The position numbers and the translations under genes were made by a program. 64,000 bases of DNA from positions 1 through 64,000 of the forward strand of contig DATCKA010000136.1 in assembly GCA_036562495.1 (NCBI GenBank), read 5' to 3'. This DNA comes from Geochorda sp036562495 (lineage in GTDB: Bacteria; Bacillota; Limnochordia; Limnochordales; Geochordaceae). A model generated the notes under the pieces. The model made no database searches, was not told the origin of the DNA, and saw only the letters and a program-made list of their open reading frames with translations. Below, piece by piece: positions 50,267 to 61,063 of the stretch. How positions within the stretch are numbered: position 1 is the stretch's first letter; every line of letters begins with the position of its first letter.

Positions 50267-51524
50267 GAGCACTCGGGCTCCCGTCGTCCTGGTGCGATAC
50301 GGTGAGGTCGGACTGAAGGGTGACAATCGCGCCTGGTTCGAGCAGCGCCTCGCCGACAACCTGCGGCGAGCGGCCGCGCACCTGGGTCCCTACCGGATCC
50401 GAAACCTCCGGGGACGGCTGGTGCTGGCCGCCGACCATGTCCCGACCGAGAAGGGCGACCCCTGGGCCGTGGCCGAGCAAGCGGCCGGCGTCGCCGCTCG
50501 CGTCTTCGGAGTGGTCGGGGCGGTGCCAGCCCTCGAGGTTCCCGCGGAGCTGGCGGCCATCGAGGACGCCGCGGTGACCCTGGTCGATCGCCATCTGCCT
50601 TCCGAAGGGGACCCCGCCCTGACCTTCAAGGTGGCCGCCCGGCGCTCCAACAAGGCGTTTGCTCTCGACTCGATGCAGCTCAACCACCACCTGGGGGCGC
50701 ATCTGCTCCGTCGCTTCGGCTCGCGGCTGCGGGTCGACGTCCACCGGCCGGAGCTGACCCTCCACGTGGAGGTGCGCGATCGGGTCGCCTTCGTCTACGG
50801 CGACGAACGCCCGGGACCGGGCGGGCTGCCCGTCGGCGTCAGCGGTCGGGCCCTCGCGCTCATCTCGGGAGGCATCGACAGCCCGGTGGCCGCCTGGCTG
50901 GGCATGAAGCGGGGCCTCCGGGTCGACGGGGTCCACTTCCACGCCATGCCCTTCACCACCGAGCAGGCTCTGCAGAAGGTGGTGCGCCTGGGGCGCATCC
51001 TCGCCTCCTGGCAGGGGGGCATGCGGCTCTACCTGGTCCGGTTCACGGACGTCCAAAAGGCCATCTACCGGCACTGCCCGCCCGAGTACGGGGTCATCCT
51101 GATGCGGCGTATGATGATGCGCATCGCGACGGCCATCGCCGAGCGGGACGCATACGATGCCCTCCTGACAGGGGAGAGCCTGGGACAGGTGGCCAGCCAG
51201 ACGATCCAGAGCATGTCCGTCGTCGAGGTTGCCGCGGGCCGCCTGGTGCTGCGGCCGCTGGTCGGCATGGACAAGACGGAGATCGTCGACCTGGCCAACC
51301 GGATCGGGACCTACGCCACCTCCATCGAGCCGTACGAGGACTGCTGCACGCTCTTCGTCGCTCGCCATCCCGCCACGCGCCCGACGCTGAGCAAGGTGGA
51401 GGAGGCGGAGCAGCGGCTCGACGTTTCCGCGCTGGTGCAAGACTGCCTGGCCAGCATCGAGGTGGTGGAGGCGACCGATGACAACCTCCTCCCGGTCGGA
51501 CCCCCGCCCGTCGCCGGAGGCTGA
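50259..51524 (+). CDS. thiI: tRNA 4-thiouridine synthase ThiI
   Basis: Uses persulfide sulfur to make 4-thiouridine at position 8 of tRNA. About 421 residues: N-terminal ferredoxin-like and THUMP domains (to about residue 170), then the AANH/PP-loop domain with ALISGGIDSPVAAWLGMKRG. EPYEDCCTLFVARHPATRP is the conserved cysteine block. The C-terminal rhodanese domain of the E. coli enzyme is missing, as in Bacillus. It overlaps the cysteine desulfurase by 8 bases and the next gene by 47, so all three are one operon. Confidence 0.94.
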   Translation: MAESTRAPVVLVRYGEVGLKGDNRAWFEQRLADNLRRAAAHLGPYRIRNLRGRLVLAADHVPTEKGDPWAVAEQAAGVAARVFGVVGAVPALEVPAELAAIEDAAVTLVDRHLPSEGDPALTFKVAARRSNKAFALDSMQLNHHLGAHLLRRFGSRLRVDVHRPELTLHVEVRDRVAFVYGDERPGPGGLPVGVSGRALALISGGIDSPVAAWLGMKRGLRVDGVHFHAMPFTTEQALQKVVRLGRILASWQGGMRLYLVRFTDVQKAIYRHCPPEYGVILMRRMMMRIATAIAERDAYDALLTGESLGQVASQTIQSMSVVEVAAGRLVLRPLVGMDKTEIVDLANRIGTYATSIEPYEDCCTLFVARHPATRPTLSKVEEAEQRLDVSALVQDCLASIEVVEATDDNLLPVGPPPVAGG

Positions 51525-53259
51525 CGAGCGGGCGGGGCTGGTGCTGCAGAAGGCCCTCGCCGGTGCTCAGGCCCTCATGGACGAGGGGCGGCTCGACGAG
51601 GCCCTCGAGCGCCTTGAGGCCCTGGCACAGCGGCATCCCGACCATGCCCCCGTCTTCAACAAGATGGGCATCTGCCTGGCGCGCCTGGGGCGCCTCGCCG
51701 AAGCGGCCCGGGCCTTCGAGCGAGCCGCCCAGCTCGACCCGGCGTACCCGGCACCGTGGAGCAACCTGGGCAACGTCCGTCTCCAGGAGGGCCGCCTGGA
51801 GGAGGCGGAGGCCGCCTACCGCCGCGCCCTCGCCATCGACCCCGACTACGCCCCCGCCCACAACAACCTGGCCGCCGCCCTGCGACGCATGGGCCGCTAC
51901 GACGAGGCGGTCCATCACCTCAAGCAGTCGGTCCGGCTCCAGCGTGACGCCTTGGACAGCACTGGCCGGCCGGTGGCGAGCCGGTGGCTGGCCTACGGGA
52001 TGCTGGGGCTGGCCGCCCTGTTGTACTGGATCTGGCGCCAGCGCGGGGCCCTGGTGGCCATGCTGGCCGCAGCGGCCTGGGTGGTGGCCTGCGCCACGAG
52101 CCCGCCGACGGCGGCGGCCCGGCCAGCGGGCGAGACCCTCGTGGTGGTGGCGGGCTCGGTGAGGCTGGAGGTGACGGCCGACAGCCTGGGGCTGCGGCTC
52201 GTGACGACCCGCCCTGCCGCCGGACCGGATGCGGGCCGGTCGCTGCTCGCCGAGACGGAGCCGGCGGTGCGGGTCGAGGGACCGGAGCCTGAGGCTCTCG
52301 AGCGCCTGGCGGCGCGCCTGGACGGGCTCGCCGGAGAGCCCTCTATCGAGCCCCGCGTGCGGGTCGAAGAACCGGGTCGCGCCGTCATCGTGCCGGGCCG
52401 TCCGGGCCGGAGGGTGGACCGCGGCGGCCTTGCCCGCGAGCTGCGGGCCGCGCTCCAGCAGGGAGGCCTTCGCCCCGTCGAGGTGCCGTGGGAGACGGTG
52501 GCCCCGTCCCTGACCGAGGCCGAGCTGGAGCCCCTCAAGTCCCCCCGTCTGCTGGGGGCCTACGTCACCCGCTACGACCCGCTCGAGCAAGAGAGAGCGG
52601 TCAACCTCGCGCTGGCCGCCCAGGCCCTGGACGGGCTGGTGCTGCGCCCCGGCGCTACCTTCTCCTTCAACGAGGTGGTCGGCCCGCGCGTGCGGGAGCG
52701 CGGGTACAAGGAGGCGCCGGTCCTCGTCAACGGACGCTTCACCCTGGACATCGGGGGCGGGGTCTGCCAGACCTCGACCACGCTTTACAACGCCGCTCTC
52801 CTGTCGGGCCTGCAGGCCCGGGTGCGGGCGCCCCACTCCCGGCCCGTCTGGTACGTGCCGCTCGCAAGAGACGCGGCCGTGGCCTGGGGCCTCATCGACC
52901 TCAAGCTCGAGAACTCCCATCCCTACCCCGTCGCCATCAGCGCGAGGGCCGACGGCGACGAACTCGTCGTGCGGCTCTGGGCGCCGTCCGATGCCGTCGC
53001 CCTGCCCTGGCAGCTGAGGACCGTGGTGGAGCGGGCGACGCCGGCACCCGTGGAGCGGCGGATCGACCCGAGCCTCGCCCCCGGCGAGGGCCGCCTCGAG
53101 GAGGAAGGCCGCACGGGCTACGTCGCCACCCTCTGGCGGGAGCTGCCCCTCTATGGCCCTGCGGTGGGGCGCCAGCGGGTCAACGTCTCGTCGTACCCGC
53201 CCGCTGCGGCGGTGATGCGCGTGGGATCGGCCGAGGCGACGTCGGCGAGCGTGCGCTGA
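51478..53259 (+). CDS. TPR protein fused to a VanW domain protein
   Basis: About 593 residues. Residues 20-160 contain three to four TPR repeats (PDHAPVFNKMGICLARLGRLAEAARAF and two similar units). Two hydrophobic stretches follow at 170-185 and 189-205; the second ends in VVAC, a lipobox-like sequence. Residues 215-370 resemble the peptidoglycan-binding domain that precedes VanW. The VanW domain covers about 390-530 with LRPGATFSFNEVVGPR, ERGYKEAPVL, DIGGGVCQTSTTLYNAAL and AVAWGLIDLKLEN. The layout suggests fusion of a TPR gene with a lipoprotein VanW gene. Starts inside thiI. Confidence 0.8.
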   Translation: MTTSSRSDPRPSPEADERAGLVLQKALAGAQALMDEGRLDEALERLEALAQRHPDHAPVFNKMGICLARLGRLAEAARAFERAAQLDPAYPAPWSNLGNVRLQEGRLEEAEAAYRRALAIDPDYAPAHNNLAAALRRMGRYDEAVHHLKQSVRLQRDALDSTGRPVASRWLAYGMLGLAALLYWIWRQRGALVAMLAAAAWVVACATSPPTAAARPAGETLVVVAGSVRLEVTADSLGLRLVTTRPAAGPDAGRSLLAETEPAVRVEGPEPEALERLAARLDGLAGEPSIEPRVRVEEPGRAVIVPGRPGRRVDRGGLARELRAALQQGGLRPVEVPWETVAPSLTEAELEPLKSPRLLGAYVTRYDPLEQERAVNLALAAQALDGLVLRPGATFSFNEVVGPRVRERGYKEAPVLVNGRFTLDIGGGVCQTSTTLYNAALLSGLQARVRAPHSRPVWYVPLARDAAVAWGLIDLKLENSHPYPVAISARADGDELVVRLWAPSDAVALPWQLRTVVERATPAPVERRIDPSLAPGEGRLEEEGRTGYVATLWRELPLYGPAVGRQRVNVSSYPPAAAVMRVGSAEATSASVR

Positions 53260-53362
53260 CCGCGCAGGCGGCGGCCCAGCAGGAAAAGCCGCTGTGGAAG
53301 TGAACACGACTTGCATCTTGGCTCATGGACGAGACCGCCGGCGATGGGAGGCGCCACAGCGG

Positions 53363-54289
53363 ATGGGACGCTACGCCTACTTCCAGGGGCAGGTCGTCCC
53401 CCTCGAGGAGGCCCGGGTCAGCATCATGACCCATGCCCTCAACTACGGCACCGGCTGCTTCGAGGGGATCCGCGCCTACTGGAACGAGGAGCATCAGCAG
53501 CTCTACGTCTTCCGGATGCGTGAGCACTACGAGCGGATGCTGGACTCGTGCAAGATCCTCCGCATCGAGCCCAGCCAAACGGTCGACGATCTAGAGGCCA
53601 TCACGCTGGAGGTCCTGCGCCGCAACGGCGATCGCGAGGACGTCTACATCCGCCCCCTCTTCTACAAGAGCGAGATGGCGATAGGCGTCCGGCTTCACAA
53701 CCTGGCCCACGACTTCGCGCTCTTCGCGGTCCCCTTCGGGGCATACGTCGACGTGGACCGGCCCATTCGCTGCCGTGTCTCCTCGTGGCGCCACGTCACG
53801 GACACCATGATCCCCATGCGGGCCAAGATCTGCGGCTCATACGTCAACGCGGCCCTGGCCAAGTCGGAGGCCGCCGAGGACGGCTACGACGAGGCCATCT
53901 TCCTGACGGCCGATGGGCACGTCTCCGAGGGCAGCGCCGAAAACCTGTTTATGGTCCGCCGCGGCAAGCTCATCACGACGCCGGTCTACGAGGACATCCT
54001 CGAGGGCATCACCCGCGCCACCATCATCCAGCTCGCGCGCGAGTTCCTGGGGATCGAGGTGGAGGAGCGCCCCATCGACCGCACGGAGCTGTACGTGGCC
54101 GACGAGGTCTTCCTGGTGGGGACCGGCGCGCAGGTCAGCCCGGTGGGCGAGATCGACCATCGCCGCGTCGGGCGGGGCGAGATAGGCCCCATCACCCGGC
54201 GCATCCAGACGCTCTACTTCGACACCGTCAAAGGCCGGGTCGAGGCTCTGCGGCACTGGCTGACGCCGGTCTACCAGGGGGGGAGCTGA
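53363..54289 (+). CDS. ilvE: branched-chain amino acid aminotransferase
   Basis: Class IV PLP aminotransferase, last step of valine, leucine and isoleucine synthesis. About 308 residues, the family size. VSIMTHALNYGTGCFEGIRAY opens the fold; the PLP lysine is in MRAKICGSYVNAALAKSEA; EGSAENLFMVRRGKL and GTGAQVSPVGEIDHRRVG follow. ATG at 53363 with GGGAGGC upstream gives the standard length; an earlier ATG-equivalent at 53294 adds an unconserved leader. Directly followed by sucC, two bases after its stop. Confidence 0.92.
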   Translation: MGRYAYFQGQVVPLEEARVSIMTHALNYGTGCFEGIRAYWNEEHQQLYVFRMREHYERMLDSCKILRIEPSQTVDDLEAITLEVLRRNGDREDVYIRPLFYKSEMAIGVRLHNLAHDFALFAVPFGAYVDVDRPIRCRVSSWRHVTDTMIPMRAKICGSYVNAALAKSEAAEDGYDEAIFLTADGHVSEGSAENLFMVRRGKLITTPVYEDILEGITRATIIQLAREFLGIEVEERPIDRTELYVADEVFLVGTGAQVSPVGEIDHRRVGRGEIGPITRRIQTLYFDTVKGRVEALRHWLTPVYQGGS

Positions 54290-54291
54290 CC

Positions 54292-55446
54292 ATGCGACTG
54301 ACCGAAGCCCAGTCCAAGGCCATCTTTCGGGACGCGGGCCTGCCGGTGCCCGACGGCGAGGTCGTCTCCAGCCCCGAAGCTGCCCAGGCCGTCGCCGCGC
54401 GTCTCGGCGCCCGAGTGGCTGTCAAGGTGCAGATCCCCATCGGGGGCCGTGGCAAGGCGGGGGGCATCAAGCTGGCCGACACGCCGGAGCAGGCGGCGGA
54501 GGCGGCCCGGACGCTCCTGGGCGCCCGCATACGGGGCTACGTGGTGCACCAGGTGCTCGTGGAGCGTGCGTCGAGCGTGGCGAGCGAGTACTACCTGAGT
54601 GTGACGGTCGACCGCGCACGCCAGACGCCGGTCCTCATCTTCTCGACGGCCGGCGGCATGGACATCGAAGAGGTGGCCGAGCAGACCCCCGAGCGCATCG
54701 CGAAGCTCTGGGTGGATCCGCTGCTGGGCCTGCGGGACTTCCACATCCGGTGGCTGTTGCAGCAGGGCGGCGCGCCGGCGGAGCTGTCGCGTGAGTTCGC
54801 CCGCTTCGTCCGTGCGCTGTGGGAGCTGTTTGGGCGCTACGACGCCCAGCTCGTCGAGATCAACCCGCTCGCGCAGACCGCTGACGGCCGGCTGGTAGCC
54901 CTGGACGGCAAGATCGAGATCGACGACAACGCGCTCTTCCGCCACCCCGACCTGGCGGCCATGCGATCGGTGGAGGCCGACCATCCTCTCGAGCGCCAGG
55001 CGCGTGAACAGGGCCTGGCCTACGTCAAGCTGGAGGGCGACGTCGGTATCATCGGCAACGGGGCCGGACTCGTCATGGCCACCCTCGACGCCGTGCAGCG
55101 CGAGGGCGGCCGACCGGCCAACTTCCTCGACATCGGGGGCGGCGCCCGCGCCGAGGTCGTCGAGCGGGCGTTGCGGGTGGTGCTGGGGGATCCCGACGTC
55201 AAGGCCGTGCTGGTCAACGTCTTCGGCGGCATCACGCGCTGCGACGAGGTGGCCCGGGGCCTGTTGCAGGCCATCGCGGCGCTGGGAGGCGCCTCCGTGC
55301 CCATCGTGGTGCGGCTGGCCGGCACCCGGGAGCAAGAGGGGCGGGCGCTGTTGAGCGAGGCCGGGGTGCAGGGCGTCAGCAGCGCGGCGACCTTCGAGGA
55401 GGCCGCCCGGCGCGCCGTGGAGCTGGCGCGCTCGCGCGCCAACTGA
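54292..55446 (+). CDS. sucC: succinyl-CoA synthetase beta subunit
   Basis: ADP- or GDP-forming succinyl-CoA ligase, about 384 residues. The ATP-grasp domain has VKVQIPIGGRGKAGGIKL; later LFGRYDAQLVEINPLAQT, LDGKIEIDDNALFRHPDL, and GIIGNGAGLVMATLDAV, FLDIGGGA and VNVFGGITRCDEVARG complete the pattern. It forms a heterodimer with SucD, encoded 37 bases downstream. The ATG lies two bases after the aminotransferase stop, so these genes are probably co-transcribed. Confidence 0.95.
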   Translation: MRLTEAQSKAIFRDAGLPVPDGEVVSSPEAAQAVAARLGARVAVKVQIPIGGRGKAGGIKLADTPEQAAEAARTLLGARIRGYVVHQVLVERASSVASEYYLSVTVDRARQTPVLIFSTAGGMDIEEVAEQTPERIAKLWVDPLLGLRDFHIRWLLQQGGAPAELSREFARFVRALWELFGRYDAQLVEINPLAQTADGRLVALDGKIEIDDNALFRHPDLAAMRSVEADHPLERQAREQGLAYVKLEGDVGIIGNGAGLVMATLDAVQREGGRPANFLDIGGGARAEVVERALRVVLGDPDVKAVLVNVFGGITRCDEVARGLLQAIAALGGASVPIVVRLAGTREQEGRALLSEAGVQGVSSAATFEEAARRAVELARSRAN

Positions 55447-55483
55447 GCAGGGCAGAGGCCTGGAGAGGGGTGCCGGACGCGCA

Positions 55484-56377
<894 letters not shown>

Positions 56378-56413
56378 GCCCGAGCCTCAGCGGTTGGGAG
56401 GCACCCACCAGAC

Positions 56414-56453
56414 GATGACCCGCCTGCGCCAGATCAGGCGGGGGATGGTCATC
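56414..56453. other. compound hairpin between sucD and gcvT
   Basis: CGCCTG and CAGGCG form an inner stem with an eight-base loop. An outer stem of GATGACC and GGTCATC closes it with a small asymmetric bulge. It lies 37 bases past the sucD stop in the 215-base gap. No U-tract follows and no glycine riboswitch consensus is visible. Could be a terminator-like or leader structure for the gcv operon. The rest of 56378-56592 shows no gene. Confidence 0.45.
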
Positions 56454-56592
56454 AGGATCAGCCGGCGAAGCATGCTCGAGGCCCCCTCGTCTCTCCGGCG
56501 GGCATCCTATGCGGCGGGCGCGGCCGCGGTGCGCCCCTGGCAGCAGGAGTCAAGGAGGCCCGCCGGGAAGTCTTGGATGGAGGCGAGGTACC

Positions 56593-57768
56593 TTGTCCGC
56601 GACAGGCCCCGGCCAGCCATCCCATCTCGCCCGGACGCCCCTCTCGCACGTGCACGAGCGAGCGGGGGCCCGGATGTTCGAGTTCGCGGGATGGTGGATG
56701 CCCGTCCAGTACACCGGCATCGTCGAGGAGCACCGGGCCGTCCGTGAGCGGGCCGGGCTCTTCGACCTGTCGCACATGGGCCATCTCGTCGTCGAAGGGC
56801 CCGACGCCGCCCCTGCTCTCGACGCGCTGGTGACGTTCGACGTGGGCGCGCAGGCGGTCGGGCAGGCCCGCTACACCGTCATGTGCCTGCCAGGCGGCGG
56901 CATCGTCGACGACCTGGTCGTCTACCGAGAGGGACCCGAGCGCTTCCGGCTGGTGGTCAACGCGGCCTGCCGGGAGAAGGATCGGGCCTGGGTCGAGCAG
57001 CACCTGGCGGGGTGGCAGGCGACCCTGTCGGATCTCACGGGCGATGTGGCCCTCATCGCGGTGCAGGGGCCCCGGGCACAGGAGCTCCTCATGCCCCTCA
57101 CGCGGGGCCTCGATCTCGACGCGCTGGGCTTCTTCCGCTTCGCCGAGGCCGAGGTGGCCGGCATCCGTGCCACCGTCTCCCGCACGGGTTATACCGGCGA
57201 GGACGGCTTCGAGCTCTTCGTGCAGGCCACCGACGCCGAGCGCCTCTGGGATGCCCTGATGGAGCGGGGGGCGTCCGTGGGCGCGGTACCCGTGGGGCTC
57301 GGGGCGCGCGACACCCTGCGCCTGGAGGCCCGCTACCCCCTCTACGGTCATGACATCGACGAGACGACCACCCCCCTGGAGGCAGGGCTGGCCTGGGTGG
57401 TCGACTTCGACAAGAAGGATTTCATCGGCCGCCATGCCCTGGTGCAGCAGCGTGAGGCAGGGCCGCTGCGCCGGCTGGTGGGCTTCGTCCTGGAGGAGCG
57501 AGGCGTCCCCCGGGAGGGCTACGCCCTGCTCGACCCCGAGTCGGGTCGCAAGCTGGGCACGGTGACCAGTGGCACGCTGTCACCGACGCTCCAGCGAGGC
57601 ATCGGGATGGGTTACGTCGCGGCCGGCGCGGCAGAGCCGGGTCGGCTGCTGGGCGTCGACGTGCGGGGGCGCAGCCTGCCGGCCCGGATCGTCAAGGGCA
57701 GCTTCGTCCCCATCCGCACCCGCAGCCGCACCGGCACCCGCAAGAGGCCCGATCAGGCCACTGGGTGA
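56593..57768 (+). CDS. gcvT: glycine cleavage system T protein (aminomethyltransferase)
   Basis: Moves the methylene unit from lipoyl-H protein to tetrahydrofolate, releasing ammonia. About 391 residues. FEFAGWWMPVQYTGIVEEH and LFDLSHMGHL begin the fold; RTGYTGEDGFELFV, LGARDTLRLEARYPLYGHDIDE and the final LSPTLQRGIGMGYV are family blocks. TTG at 56593 with GGAGGCGAGG just upstream is preferred over weaker upstream starts. It opens the gcvT-gcvH-gcvPA-gcvPB operon. Confidence 0.95.
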   Translation: MSATGPGQPSHLARTPLSHVHERAGARMFEFAGWWMPVQYTGIVEEHRAVRERAGLFDLSHMGHLVVEGPDAAPALDALVTFDVGAQAVGQARYTVMCLPGGGIVDDLVVYREGPERFRLVVNAACREKDRAWVEQHLAGWQATLSDLTGDVALIAVQGPRAQELLMPLTRGLDLDALGFFRFAEAEVAGIRATVSRTGYTGEDGFELFVQATDAERLWDALMERGASVGAVPVGLGARDTLRLEARYPLYGHDIDETTTPLEAGLAWVVDFDKKDFIGRHALVQQREAGPLRRLVGFVLEERGVPREGYALLDPESGRKLGTVTSGTLSPTLQRGIGMGYVAAGAAEPGRLLGVDVRGRSLPARIVKGSFVPIRTRSRTGTRKRPDQATG

Positions 57769-57780
57769 GGAGGCCAGGTC

Positions 57781-58176
57781 GTGTATCCAGAGACGCTCAA
57801 GTACACCAAGGAGCACGAATGGGCCGCCATCGACGGGCGGCGGGTACGGGTCGGGATCACCGACTACGCGCAGCGGGAGCTCGGGGACGTCGTCTACGTC
57901 GAGCTGCCCAAGGTGGGCGCGACGGTGGAGCGCGACGGTCGGATGGCCGTGGTGGAGTCGGTCAAGGCCGTCTCGGACGTCTACGCTCCGGTCTCGGGCA
58001 CCGTGGTCGAGGTCAACGAGGCGCTGCAAGACTCGCCCGAGCTCATCAACAAGGACCCGTACGGCGAGGGCTGGCTGTGCGTCATCGAGGCCAGCAACCC
58101 CGACGAGTTTGCCCTGTTGTTGAGCGCCGCCGACTACCGGGCCATCATCGGGGAGACCGGCAGCAGCGGAGGGTGA
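57781..58176 (+). CDS. gcvH: glycine cleavage system H protein
   Basis: Lipoyl carrier protein of about 131 residues. YTKEHEWAAIDGRRVRVGITDYAQRELGDVVYVELPKVG leads to the lipoylated lysine in VVESVKAVSDVYAPVSG. The C-terminal half is LINKDPYGEGWLCVIE. GTG start with GAGGAGG upstream, 12 bases after gcvT. An octanoyltransferase gene sits three genes downstream and probably modifies this lysine. Confidence 0.96.
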   Translation: MYPETLKYTKEHEWAAIDGRRVRVGITDYAQRELGDVVYVELPKVGATVERDGRMAVVESVKAVSDVYAPVSGTVVEVNEALQDSPELINKDPYGEGWLCVIEASNPDEFALLLSAADYRAIIGETGSSGG

Positions 58177-58180
58177 CGCC

Positions 58181-59524
<1,344 letters not shown>

Positions 59525-59541
59525 GCGGAGGAGCGAGAGCG

Positions 59542-61053
59542 ATGGAGCAGCAGCGGGTCGCAGATGGGATGCGGCCGGCGGCCGCACCGGAGGAGCAGGA
59601 TCAGCCCCTTCTCTTCGAGCGGGGCGCGCCCGGCCGGGTCGCCTACCAGCTCCCTCCGATGGACGTGCCGGAGCGGCCCCTGGCTGAGTTGATCCCCGAG
59701 AGCCACCTGCGAAAGGAGCCGGCGCCCCTGCCGGAGCTTTCCGAGGTGGAGGTCGTGCGTCACTTCGTCCAGCTCTCCCGGCGCAACTACGGGGTCGACG
59801 TCGACTTCTACCCACTGGGCTCCTGCACGATGAAGTACAACCCCAAGGTCAACGAGGACGTGGCCCAGCTGCCGGGCTTCGCCCGTCTCCACCCCTACCA
59901 GCCCGAGGAGACCGTGCAGGGCGCCCTCGAACTCATGTGGCGCCTGGAGCGCTACCTGTGCGAGATCGCCGGGCTCGACCGGGCCACCCTGCAGCCGGCC
60001 GCCGGCGCCCACGGCGAGCTGACGGGGTTGCTGCTCATCAAGGCGTACCACCGCGACCGCGGCGAGCACGAGGAGCGCCGGGAGATCATCGTGCCGGACT
60101 CGGCCCACGGCACCAACCCGGCCAGCGTCACCATGAGCGGCTACCGGGTGGTGCAGGTCCCCAGCGACAAGCGCGGTTGCGTCGACGTCGAGGCCCTGCG
60201 GCGGGCGGTCGGGCCGGCCACCGCCGGTCTGATGCTGACCAACCCCAACACGCTGGGGCTCTTCGACGAGAACATCCTGGAGATCGCTCGCATCGTCCAT
60301 GACGCCGGGGGCCTGCTCTACTACGACGGCGCCAACGCCAACGCGATCCTGGGCATCTCCCGACCCGGCGACATGGGCTTCGACATCGTCCACTTCAACC
60401 TGCACAAGACCTTCTCGACCCCGCACGGCGGCGGGGGCCCGGGGGCCGGCCCCATCGCGGTGCGCAAGGATCTGGAGCCGTACCTGCCGGTGCCGCTGGT
60501 GGAGCGGGAGGGCGACCGGTTCGTCCTGGTCTACGACCGCCCCAAGAGCATCGGCAGGGTGCGCAGCTTCTACGGCAACTTCGGGGTGCTCGTGCGAGCC
60601 TACGCGTACATCCGGGCGCTGGGGCCGGAGGGGCTGCGTAGGGTCAGCGAGACGGCCGTCATCAACGCCAACTACCTGATGCGGCTGCTGGCGCAGTGGT
60701 ACGAGCTCCCCTTCGACCGCCACTGCAAGCACGAGTTCGTGCTGTCGGCCGTTCGGCAGAAGCGCCTCGGCGTGCGGGCCGGCGACATCGCGAAGCGGAT
60801 CCTCGATTTCGGGATGCACGCGCCGACGGTCTACTTCCCGCTGGTCGTCGAGGAGGCCCTCATGATCGAGCCGCCCGAGACCGAGACCAAGCAGACGCTG
60901 GACCGGTTCGCCGAGGTGATGAGGATCATCGCCGAGGAGTGCCAGACCGACCCCGACCGGGTCCGCACCGCTCCCCACCGGACGCCGGTGCGGCGACTCG
61001 ACGACGTGACGGCCAACCGCAACCCGGTCGTCTGCTATCGCCCAGGGGCGTGA
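59542..61053 (+). CDS. gcvPB: glycine dehydrogenase (decarboxylating) subunit 2
   Basis: C-terminal catalytic half of P protein, about 503 residues. YPLGSCTMKYNPKVNE, PDSAHGTNPASVTMSGY and the PLP lysine in HFNLHKTFSTPHGGGGPG near residue 290 are complete. MHAPTVYFPLVVEEALMIEPPETE closes the protein. It decarboxylates glycine and passes aminomethyl to GcvH. CGGAGGAG precedes the ATG. The lipoyl-transfer gene begins ten bases after its stop. Confidence 0.96.
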   Translation: MEQQRVADGMRPAAAPEEQDQPLLFERGAPGRVAYQLPPMDVPERPLAELIPESHLRKEPAPLPELSEVEVVRHFVQLSRRNYGVDVDFYPLGSCTMKYNPKVNEDVAQLPGFARLHPYQPEETVQGALELMWRLERYLCEIAGLDRATLQPAAGAHGELTGLLLIKAYHRDRGEHEERREIIVPDSAHGTNPASVTMSGYRVVQVPSDKRGCVDVEALRRAVGPATAGLMLTNPNTLGLFDENILEIARIVHDAGGLLYYDGANANAILGISRPGDMGFDIVHFNLHKTFSTPHGGGGPGAGPIAVRKDLEPYLPVPLVEREGDRFVLVYDRPKSIGRVRSFYGNFGVLVRAYAYIRALGPEGLRRVSETAVINANYLMRLLAQWYELPFDRHCKHEFVLSAVRQKRLGVRAGDIAKRILDFGMHAPTVYFPLVVEEALMIEPPETETKQTLDRFAEVMRIIAEECQTDPDRVRTAPHRTPVRRLDDVTANRNPVVCYRPGA

Positions 61054-61063
61054 GCGGGCGGCC

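Noticed and set aside
56378..56592. Glycine riboswitch before gcvT
   Set aside because: The gap was read for the conserved glycine aptamer blocks and none were found; only a compound hairpin is present.
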